DNA from: CAYNFH01 sp964396385
Lineage (GTDB): Bacteria > Armatimonadota > Chthonomonadetes > Chthonomonadales > CAJBBX01
Assembly: GCA_964396385.1 (NCBI GenBank)
Contig: CAYNFH010000035.1
Span: 1 to 37,279, forward strand
DNA: 37,279 nucleotides
Direction of reading: 5' to 3'
Part shown: positions 31,344 to 37,279 of the stretch, piece after piece
Position numbering within the stretch: the first letter of the stretch is position 1
Layout of the letters: each line of letters begins with the position of its first letter
Position numbers and translations under genes: made by a program
Notes under the pieces: generated by a model
Databases searched by the model: none
Seen by the model: only the letters and a program-made list of their open reading frames with translations
What the model was told of the DNA's origin: nothing

Positions 31344-32027
31344 ATCACCTCCATTGATCTGGTTATGTGGATTCACTGGGATCGATAGCACAGGTACCGA
31401 ACAATTGCAAGAGCTGGCAGCCTGGCGCTCCTCGCGCGGATAGGTACGCTCCAGGTCCGCAAAGTACCCGTGGTCCAGCCCTAAGCCCGGGGAGCCCTGC
31501 TTCGGATTGGCATCTTTCCAAACACCTACCTTGTGAGTGAACAGCAGGTCGAGCAACTCCTCTCCGTCGATCAGGCGCACTGGCGCGATGCCGGCGAAGT
31601 GTTCGGCCTGTGCCGCCTTCCGGGCGGCCGGCGAGAAGGCAGCAGTAGATATGAGTAGGCCCTCGCGGGCGCCGGACTGCAGCATGGTGCCCCTGAGCTG
31701 GTCCACGAAGAAACGGGCAACCGGGCGGCGGTACTGCTTTACCTGGATGAGGACGGGAGCCTCACACACCCCGGTCCGGCAGCTAGCACGCAGCTCTGCG
31801 CCGGGGTTCTTGCGCCGCCCGCGCCAGGTAGTGCGGCCCAAGAGTTCAACGTCGCGGTAGCCCATCTTCTCAAGCAGGTCCTTCAGGAGCACCTCAAATG
31901 CATGGAAGCCAAGCCCGAGCAGGTGGTCCTGCAGTTCCCGTGGAAGTTCATCCGCCATTTGCTGGAGAACTGGGTCCGGTGGCACGGAGCTATCTATTGT
32001 CCGAAGGGTTGGTAGCGTATCGTTCAT
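30807..32027 (-). CDS. Mrr-like restriction endonuclease domain read in frame into a YdjM-like membrane protein
   Basis: Open frame of 406 residues from ATG at 32027, supported by a GGGGG-type site and an ATGA overlap with the XRE gene. Residues about 38-170 are Mrr-like: FEVLLKDLLEKMGYRDVELLG, PVLIQVKQYRRPV with the Q-x-K (95-97), GLLISTAAFSPAARKAA and VRLIDGEELLDLL. The usual catalytic G-D-x-G-x-D is altered: the aligned acid is Glu78 in GAELRAS. From about residue 229 a membrane protein begins. A perfect ribosome binding site before Met229 suggests that separate translation also occurs. Mrr enzymes restrict modified DNA, so a defence role is plausible but the changed active site is a caution. 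Confidence 0.7.
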   Translation of the reverse strand: MNDTLPTLRTIDSSVPPDPVLQQMADELPRELQDHLLGLGFHAFEVLLKDLLEKMGYRDVELLGRTTWRGRRKNPGAELRASCRTGVCEAPVLIQVKQYRRPVARFFVDQLRGTMLQSGAREGLLISTAAFSPAARKAAQAEHFAGIAPVRLIDGEELLDLLFTHKVGVWKDANPKQGSPGLGLDHGYFADLERTYPREERQAASSCNCSVPVLSIPVNPHNQINGGDMTWRTHLLAGFTSLWLLTLVPGAVDPINFAPLMVSAGIGALLPDLDAQQSKIASLEVGGVRPLLPVSGAVHAALGHRGFMHSLAGLALVSGMASGLSPWTGWQIPAAFSLGYFTHLALDACTVSGVPLLFPSKRRYWFLPRWLRFLTGSEAEEALIPLFASATFVLALQQLAAMRSAL

Positions 32028-32494
32028 GCCACCCCCTCTCTGGCGGGCTCCTCCACTGGTGCCTGCGAGTATGTCCAATCGCCGGGGCGCACGCCGTAGA
32101 ACGCTTCCTTCAAGTTATCCCCGGAGTCGTAGGCGTGGGAAGGTAGGCAACCGCCGCAACCCACGAGTTGACAGACCGAGCGCGTGGGGTAGGTCCCGTC
32201 GAGCGAAACCAGCTCCCTGGGATCAATGCGCCGATCCAGCCGCTTCTCCAGAGCGGCGGCTATCTTCTGAACCATCGGGTAGGACGGCACAGAGCGGCCG
32301 GAGAGGAGGCGGTTTATAGTGGAGCGGGAGACGCCGGAGTCCTTGGCAATACGGGCCTGCCCCTGGAAGGTGTACCAGGGGATGTGGAGCATCACGGCGA
32401 TGATGCGGTTGTGGACCCGAGTGCGCCGGGCCGGGCGGGAGCTTCTGCGTAGGGCATAGTGCAGCGAGTTACTTATTGTAGACCTTCCCATCAT
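32024..32494 (-). CDS. XRE-type helix-turn-helix regulator with a Cys cluster
   Basis: About 156 residues from the ATG at 32494 (a longer frame to 32557 is possible; neither start has a clear ribosome binding site). The helix-turn-helix is GQARIAKDSGVSRSTINRLLSGRSVPSYPMVQKIAAALEKRL. After RIDPRELVSLDGTYPT comes CQLVGCGGCLPSHAYD, a Cys group that may bind metal. Proteins of this form are found on integrative elements of several GC-rich phyla. Its stop overlaps the ATG of the Mrr-like gene (ATGA), so it probably controls its own operon. Confidence 0.65.
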   Translation of the reverse strand: MMGRSTISNSLHYALRRSSRPARRTRVHNRIIAVMLHIPWYTFQGQARIAKDSGVSRSTINRLLSGRSVPSYPMVQKIAAALEKRLDRRIDPRELVSLDGTYPTRSVCQLVGCGGCLPSHAYDSGDNLKEAFYGVRPGDWTYSQAPVEEPAREGVA

Positions 32495-32855
32495 CGGGCG
32501 TGGCGAGCTTTGCCGCGAACAGGGTTGCTTCGGGGCAACGCCTTTTCGCCCGCGCAACGCAGCGAGGATATCGGCGCTGTCTACGTGCCGATGCAGACAA
32601 TTGACGCTACCGTGGGAAGAAGCACAACCTGCCTGCAGAGCCGGAAACTTAACGACGCAGCAAAGAATGGCGTCCGCGCTGACCCGAAGGCCGGCAGCGG
32701 ACGTCCTGGAGGTTCCCGCAGGTCACACGGTGTGCTGTATATCCTAGGATACCGAACAAAGATCGAAAATCAAGACACTGCTCAGGTGGTTTCCATCGCT
32801 TGGACGGATGCCCGCTCCACGACTCCCATCCGCATTTATTATCCAAAACGCTCTC
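32495..32855. other. Divergent intergenic region
   Basis: No convincing gene. It must hold the XRE promoter on the minus strand and upstream signals of the recombinase side. No clear operator was identified. Confidence 0.35.
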
Positions 32856-33065
32856 ATGGACCAGCTTCTACCCACTCCCGATAAAGAGACGCCATGTCCT
32901 ACACTGGCAAATTTGGCTTTCCGAAATCGAGCAACCCATGGCCCCGATGGTAGGGTTAGCTATACGACCACCGAGGTCGGAGATGACGACGCTCTCCTGC
33001 GGCTGCTGGAGATCCTGACCGCGATTGACCGGCGGATCAAGCAGCGGCGCGGCCCTTTGACTTGA
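32856..33065 (+). CDS. Possible small protein upstream of the serine recombinase
   Basis: Frame of 69 residues from ATG at 32856 with PTPDKETPCPTLANLAFRN, a polar middle and a C-terminal helix DDDALLRLLEILTAIDRRIKQRRG. The codon pattern resembles real genes and the ordered helix supports coding. It lies 102 bases before the recombinase on the same strand, where small accessory proteins sometimes occur. No family was recognised and no strong ribosome binding site is present. Confidence 0.4.
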   Translation: MDQLLPTPDKETPCPTLANLAFRNRATHGPDGRVSYTTTEVGDDDALLRLLEILTAIDRRIKQRRGPLT

Positions 33066-33167
33066 GGGAGCGCCCGCGCTTTCCCCTGTAAGTCGCCTCG
33101 CGGCCTGCTTGACAGGCCGAAGCAGAACGGCTATGAATCGATCGTAAACAATCTAGCAACACTTCCC

Positions 33168-34724
33168 ATGGCCACCAAGGCTGTCCTGATCATTCGGGTT
33201 TCCGATCCCAAGCAAGAGAAAGAAGGTCTCTCTCTCGACAATCAGGAGGAAGCCATGAACCGCTATGCCGAAGAGCACCAGTTTGAGGTGGTGCAGCGGT
33301 TCCGCTTCCAGGAGAGCGCCGACCGGAAAATCCGCAACCGCTTCATGGAGGTCGTAAAGTACGTCAAAGCCCACCCGGACGTCCGGGCCATTATCGGCTA
33401 TCGGGTGGATCGGATGACCCGCAACTATCGCGACCAAGTCTTGATAGACGATCTGCGCCTCGATTACGACAAAGAGATCCACTTTGTCTACGATCGGTTG
33501 GTAATCGACCGACGCTCCGTTGGCCGCGACATCCAGGATTGGGACACGAAAGTCTATCTGGCAAAGCAGTACCTGAACCGCCTGCGGGAAGATGCCATAG
33601 TTTCCGCCCGCTACAAGCTGGAGCGGGGCGAGCGGCCCGGTGAGGCTCCATACGGCTACCGCAACCGCAAGAACGAGTATGGCCGCAGCTGGATCTATCC
33701 TGACCCCTTCGAGGCGAAGGTCGTGCGCTCGATGCTGAACTGGTACGCCTCACGGGCCTACTCGATGGAGGGAATCCGGGGCGAGCTCAAGGCCCAGTTC
33801 GGCGTCACCATGTCGAAGGGGAAAATCGACTACATTTTAAAAAACCGTTTCTACTGCGGCCAGATGCTCCATGGCGGCCGGTGGTACCCCCACCGATACG
33901 AGCGCTTGGTCTCCCCCTCGCTCTTTGATGAGATCCAGAAGGTCAAGGAGGGCTACCATAAGCAGCCGTTCAAACAAGCTGGCCTTCCCTTCATGTACCG
34001 GGGGATCATCCGCTGTGGCGAGTGTGGCTGCGTCCTCACGCCGGAGCGCAAGCGCAAGAAGGACCAGGTCTACCACTACTACCACTGCACCGAGTATCGC
34101 GGCAAGCATAAGGCGGCCTGGCTGCGTGAGGAGGAACTCACCCGGCAGTTTGGCAGCCTCTTCTCCCAGATGGCGATCCCCGAAAAGAAACTCGCCTGGC
34201 TGGTGGGCGAGCTCAATCAGACGCACATCGGCGAACGTGAACGAGCGAGCGAGGTTACGTCCCGCCTCCAGGCAGAGTGGAGGCGCTACGAAACCCGGCT
34301 AAAAGCGATGTATGAGGATAAGTTGGATGGCCTGATTTCGGCGGTGCACTATCTGGAGAAGGCACAGGAATATCGGGCCGAGCAGGAGCAGCTCACGCAT
34401 CGGCTGGACGACATGCAAGAACAGGGCGACCGCTACTACGTGAGTGCCGCCTCCCTGCTGCAAGTGGCTACCAGAGCGCAGTATCTCTTCGAGGTTGCGG
34501 AAGTCTCTGAAAAAGTCCTTCTTCTCCGAACGGTACTTCAGAACTGCACGCTCGAGAGTGGAAAGCTGCTCTGCGAGCTAAAAACACCGTATGATACCAT
34601 CCTCCAATACTCTTCCCGTCAAGCTTGGCTCCCTCTCCTGAATGCATTTCGAAACCGGGACATCGAGCTAGATTGCAACCAGAGTTGCGTGGACGAACTT
34701 CTCGCCCACTTGCCTGCGCCCTGA
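33168..34724 (+). CDS. Large serine recombinase (resolvase/invertase superfamily integrase)
   Basis: Protein of 518 residues. The N-terminal catalytic domain has the nucleophile Ser12 (IIRVSDPKQ), the conserved Arg in QESADRK and YRVDRMTRN. The recombinase domain covers about 150-260 (PGEAPYGYRNR, ILKNRFYCGQMLHGG). A zinc ribbon follows (CGECGCVL to YHYYHC, about 285-310). The C-terminal coiled-coil region (about 345-430) is typical of large serine integrases and controls direction. All key residues are present, so it should be active. Such enzymes act at short attachment sites, often inside genes. It is the likely integrase of the 28-37 kb element, although not at the element's edge in this window. 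Confidence 0.92.
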   Translation: MATKAVLIIRVSDPKQEKEGLSLDNQEEAMNRYAEEHQFEVVQRFRFQESADRKIRNRFMEVVKYVKAHPDVRAIIGYRVDRMTRNYRDQVLIDDLRLDYDKEIHFVYDRLVIDRRSVGRDIQDWDTKVYLAKQYLNRLREDAIVSARYKLERGERPGEAPYGYRNRKNEYGRSWIYPDPFEAKVVRSMLNWYASRAYSMEGIRGELKAQFGVTMSKGKIDYILKNRFYCGQMLHGGRWYPHRYERLVSPSLFDEIQKVKEGYHKQPFKQAGLPFMYRGIIRCGECGCVLTPERKRKKDQVYHYYHCTEYRGKHKAAWLREEELTRQFGSLFSQMAIPEKKLAWLVGELNQTHIGERERASEVTSRLQAEWRRYETRLKAMYEDKLDGLISAVHYLEKAQEYRAEQEQLTHRLDDMQEQGDRYYVSAASLLQVATRAQYLFEVAEVSEKVLLLRTVLQNCTLESGKLLCELKTPYDTILQYSSRQAWLPLLNAFRNRDIELDCNQSCVDELLAHLPAP

Positions 34725-35289
34725 ACAGAAAGACTCTCTGAGACGACAAGACCTACCGCCGCGATAAACCGCCTGGAGCTCGCGGCCGACGAATGGTCTT
34801 CGATGTCTCAGCGCGTGCAGACCAATGCTAAGTGTTTTCTTGCCGGTACTGTGGAGAGGCGAAGGACAATCCTCCATTCCCTTGGCAGCGGGTACGTTCT
34901 CGCCGGGCAAGAAGTGAGAGTTGAAGTCGATCCTCTCCTTGAAGCGGTTGTCAGGTTCGCCCGCTTTTGGGTGAGCGGATTTCGACCCCGCTCGAACCGC
35001 CGTTCAGAGGCTCTGGGAGCGGGAAGGCTACTCAGCTTCAGCCCTCTATTCTCTTTGGTGGACCTTCCTGCGCTGTACTCGAACCTGGTGAAACACTCCT
35101 AACTCTACTGCGGGAGAGCACCTTTCCCGAGGTCTTTAGACCGACCGGGGATGAAGCCGGTCCAGAGCTCCTGCTATCACCGTGCTGTCTGAGGGTCGAG
35201 CCTGGTTGCGGTCGCGCCCACGTCCGCAGGGGCTTGACTGGGGCCCGCAGAAGAGTAATCTGAGTGTACCTAATCGTCACAAAGGCAAT
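34725..35289. other. Intergenic stretch downstream of the recombinase
   Basis: Nothing convincingly coding in 565 bases. A candidate promoter for the small gene that follows lies at 35234-35261. Serine-integrase attachment sites often flank the integrase gene, but none could be identified without a partner site. Confidence 0.35.
35234..35261 (+). promoter_or_regulatory. Probable promoter of the 98-residue gene
   Basis: TTGACT (35234-35239) and TAATCT (35256-35261) are 16 bases apart, 29 bases before the ATG. Confidence 0.45.
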
Positions 35290-35586
35290 ATGAAAATCAC
35301 TCCAACTGTCTCCGCTGTACCGGCTCAGCCGCGAACGCTTTCGCCGATGTACTTGGAGTACCGACGCACCGCTGCGAACGAATTCCGCACCCAGCTTGCA
35401 GAAGATGCCCCGGCCCTGCTAGCTGAGATCACCGCAGCCCTGTCGCATCGCTCGCGCCGCTTACGTGTTACGGTCGATGACCTGCCGCCGGACGCCGACG
35501 TGCTCTACGCCTTCCTCTGGTATGCGGCGGGCACGGGTGTCACGGTAACGGTGCTGCCGGTCGGCGAGGAGCGTCGGCTCCAGTAG
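35290..35586 (+). CDS. Small hypothetical protein
   Basis: Protein of 98 residues from ATG at 35290 (AAAGG just upstream). It begins with a Thr/Pro-rich segment, then SPMYLEYRRTAANEFRTQL, a helix EITAALSHRSRRL, and two strand-like runs RLRVTVDDLPPD and TGVTVTVLPV. The alternation of helices and strands suggests a small alpha/beta fold. It converges with the following minus-strand gene, with 12 bases between the two stops. I recognise no family. Confidence 0.5.
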   Translation: MKITPTVSAVPAQPRTLSPMYLEYRRTAANEFRTQLAEDAPALLAEITAALSHRSRRLRVTVDDLPPDADVLYAFLWYAAGTGVTVTVLPVGEERRLQ

Positions 35587-35598
35587 TACTCCCCCAGA

Positions 35599-36042
35599 TT
35601 ACTTGCGCTTACTTGGGTGGTCGTCTCGCTCGTTCCGAAGCTTCTCTACCATCGCCTGGCGCTCAGCCCACTTCTGGGGCGGTATGTCCCAGCTCACTCC
35701 ATATGGTCCAAACGAGCGGTGCCGGATAAAGTCCACGAACTTCGAGAGCTCGCCTTTCTGCTCAAAGGTGGCAATCGTTCGGAGACACTCGGCTATCTGC
35801 TTTTCAACGTTCAGCATGAGTGAGCGCATCTCTGGGTCCGTAATCCGGCTCACTTTGCTCCAGGGGATCTCGCCAAAGGGCGTCACCACCACAATATCCG
35901 AATCATCACCAGCCTGGCTTCGGGGCGCTGTGCCGGCGTGGAGGTTCTCCAGGATGCTGTTTCTCACCCCGTACTCGGCCAGATAACGGGCAAGGACGGC
36001 GGCATCGTCAAGCGGTTGGGGCGGAGTGTTCATCTGGTCCAT
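35599..36042 (-). CDS. Conserved hypothetical protein of mobile elements
   Basis: Protein of 147 residues. The core LARYLAEYGVRNSILENLHAG, GDDSDIVVVTPFGEIPWSKVSRITDPEMRSLM is familiar from uncharacterised proteins carried on integrative elements and phages in several phyla. A more helical Lys/Arg-rich C-terminus follows. There is no enzymatic motif. It lies about 100 bases downstream of the AbiEii-like gene on the same strand and may share its transcript. The start has no clear ribosome binding site; a second Met three codons later is possible. Confidence 0.6.
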   Translation of the reverse strand: MDQMNTPPQPLDDAAVLARYLAEYGVRNSILENLHAGTAPRSQAGDDSDIVVVTPFGEIPWSKVSRITDPEMRSLMLNVEKQIAECLRTIATFEQKGELSKFVDFIRHRSFGPYGVSWDIPPQKWAERQAMVEKLRNERDDHPSKRK

Positions 36043-36143
36043 GATAGCGGATTACAGAGATAGCGGCAATGCACGCAGCGACCAGTAGGACTGACTAGGG
36101 AGCAAGATGTAACCACGAGCCTCGGAAACTTACCGCAGAAGGT

Positions 36144-37279
36144 TCAGGAAACAAGATAGCCGCTCCGTCCCGGGCACGGGTAGCCATACTTGTTCTTGTG
36201 CGCATTGAGTCTGGGGCTGTAACGGTCGCGCCGAAATGTCTTCTGGCAGATGGGACAGCGAAAGACATACTTCGTACTCGAAGCAGACCGCCGACGGCCC
36301 GTGTGTCGAGGAGGCGCAGGCGTTGTGGTGGCAGGAGGTGCAAAGATCGGCCCGGCTGCCGAAAACTCCACCTGGTAGACTGGCCTGAAGGGACGGCTGG
36401 TCACTTCAACACTCTCAATGCGGTCCACGCGATAGGATCGGTGCTCGCGAGTGTCGCGCTTGATGGCGTGCAGCAATAGGTGACCGTCCCGGGTCCGCCG
36501 CAGGGAGTATGGCTCAACGACGCGCCTCGATCCGCCATACCCGAGGGTAATGCAGAGCCGGTTGATTCCGGCGAAGCGTACAACCTCCAGGGGTATCCCC
36601 GCTCCCCACGTCGCAACGGTCGGTGGCGGCGCCCATTCGGCGGTCGGCTGCTCGCCAGCAAGGACGGGAGTCGCGGGGAGCTCTACTTCCTCTAGCTGTC
36701 CCTCGATCCAGTCAAAGAGGTTGGGCAACTCCTCCCAAAAGCTCTCAAACGGTGGCAGAGCAGGAAGCTGATGCGCCAGCATGTTGGCCCACTCCGACTC
36801 CAGCTCCGCCCGGGCCGGAGAGCCGGCGATTGAGTCGAAGGTCGGCACGGCCACGCCTTTGCTGCGGCACTTCTCCTGAAGCACTTCCCGGATGAGGTCC
36901 GGGGCACTTCGCAGGTCGTGCCGGCGGAACAGGTTGATAATGTCGTAGAGGTCACGGGGCCGGCCGCGCTCGCCCATCGCCCTGGTCTTCTCGGCGAAGA
37001 CTTCCTCAAAACTGTAGCAGCGAACCGTTGCCTCACCTGGCAGGCTGTCCGGGAAGGCGTGAGCAATGGGGCGCAGCACCGGGGGGCGCACCACCTGCTC
37101 GGATGCGCTCAGGTCGAGCTTGACGCTCGCCACCATCGGCGCGTTGCGCGGACCGCGATAGTAGATCCGTCCCTCGGTATATTGGCCAGATGGGTGACAC
37201 TTAAGGAGCGGAGAGCGCTCGCTAAAGTCGATGCCGGACTCGTCGCCCACCTGGCGCAGCACCTCGTCCAGGATGGGGC
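36144..37279 (-). CDS. AbiEii-type nucleotidyltransferase (toxin-like) fused to a WYL-like domain and a zinc-finger-like tail, 5' end beyond window
   Basis: Partial gene: the frame continues through the window edge (P-I-L-D-E before VLRQVGDESG), so the N-terminal nucleotidyltransferase core is cut off. The visible part has YYRGPRNAPMVASVKLDLSA and VRCYSFEEVFAEKTRAMGERGRPRDLYDI, the AbiEii/AbiGii hallmark. A linker follows, then a WYL-like segment CITLGYGGSRRVVEPYSLRR with SYRVDRIESVEV. The tail FRCPICQKTFRRD with two later His/Cys positions (NAHKNKYGYPC) resembles a C2H2-type zinc finger. AbiEii toxins pair with an AbiEi antitoxin, usually encoded just upstream, which would lie outside this window. 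Attaching a WYL-like ligand-sensing domain suggests the toxin is regulated by a small molecule or nucleic acid; this is inference. Confidence 0.75.
   Translation of the reverse strand, partial: PILDEVLRQVGDESGIDFSERSPLLKCHPSGQYTEGRIYYRGPRNAPMVASVKLDLSASEQVVRPPVLRPIAHAFPDSLPGEATVRCYSFEEVFAEKTRAMGERGRPRDLYDIINLFRRHDLRSAPDLIREVLQEKCRSKGVAVPTFDSIAGSPARAELESEWANMLAHQLPALPPFESFWEELPNLFDWIEGQLEEVELPATPVLAGEQPTAEWAPPPTVATWGAGIPLEVVRFAGINRLCITLGYGGSRRVVEPYSLRRTRDGHLLLHAIKRDTREHRSYRVDRIESVEVTSRPFRPVYQVEFSAAGPIFAPPATTTPAPPRHTGRRRSASSTKYVFRCPICQKTFRRDRYSPRLNAHKNKYGYPCPGRSGYLVS

Noticed and set aside
34940..35010. Possible tRNA-like text (TTCGACC with flanking complementary words)
   Set aside because: No acceptor stem or anticodon arm could be built around it.
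34803..35102. 99-codon plus-strand frame downstream of the serine recombinase
   Set aside because: No ribosome binding site, no family features and an unconvincing composition; left as intergenic.
18863..37279. One single island running from tRNA-Lys to the window end
   Set aside because: The signalling cluster and the broken permease look chromosomal, and there are two different integrases, so two separate events are more likely. No repeat of the tRNA end was seen.

Overview
The window is GC-rich bacterial DNA with one 10-base run of N. The best guess at the host is the phylum Armatimonadota (moderate confidence). The evidence is a prepilin-like protein ending in an H-x9-DG motif, two CRTAC1-type FG-GAP/VCBS plus ASPIC/UnbV proteins, a DUF362 protein with a Tat-like leader, a GC-rich coding style, and many short dispersed repeats. 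Planctomycetota or Acidobacteriota cannot be excluded from this sequence alone.

Left part (1-18.8 kb, chromosomal in character). The minus strand carries a secreted caspase-fold (clan CD) peptidase, a single-domain response regulator and a glutamate dehydrogenase broken by the scaffold gap. The plus strand then has a prepilin-like secreted protein behind a very strong promoter and a ~380-base leader. After a terminator comes a compact run of membrane or exported proteins: small TM protein, CRTAC1, beta-propeller, TPR, CRTAC1 lipoprotein, small TM protein and DUF362. Overlapping or near-touching starts and stops suggest co-expression of the core. Facing it is a secreted subtilisin whose C-terminus holds 13 copies of an N-A-I-W-G repeat and whose promoter carries two near-perfect CRP/FNR-type palindromes. 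Next come a MITE-like inverted repeat, a sigma-70-like/TPR fusion gene with its own palindromic operators, a tiny exported peptide with a duplicated motif, a Uma2 protein and tRNA-Lys(CTT).

Middle (18.8-28 kb). A tyrosine recombinase lies directly behind the tRNA, followed by about 1.5 kb of gene debris (an IS3-type transposase tail and a frameshifted unknown gene). A signalling cluster follows: CheB, a PAS/HWE-like histidine kinase, a second CheB, and a CheR carrying a long coiled coil and PAS domains, with no chemoreceptor or CheA nearby. An APC-type permease is broken by several frameshifts and has lost its 3' end.

Right part (28-37.3 kb, mobile element in character). On the minus strand are a translationally coupled replication module (two replication-type proteins flanking a GNAT/Mom-like protein), then an XRE regulator coupled to an Mrr-like nuclease read in frame into a YdjM-like membrane protein. 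A large serine recombinase lies on the plus strand. The window ends in a small conserved mobile-element protein and a probable abortive-infection nucleotidyltransferase (AbiEii type) fused to a WYL-like domain and a zinc-finger-like tail, which runs off the edge. This looks like an integrative element with defence cargo. Neither boundary was found by eye.
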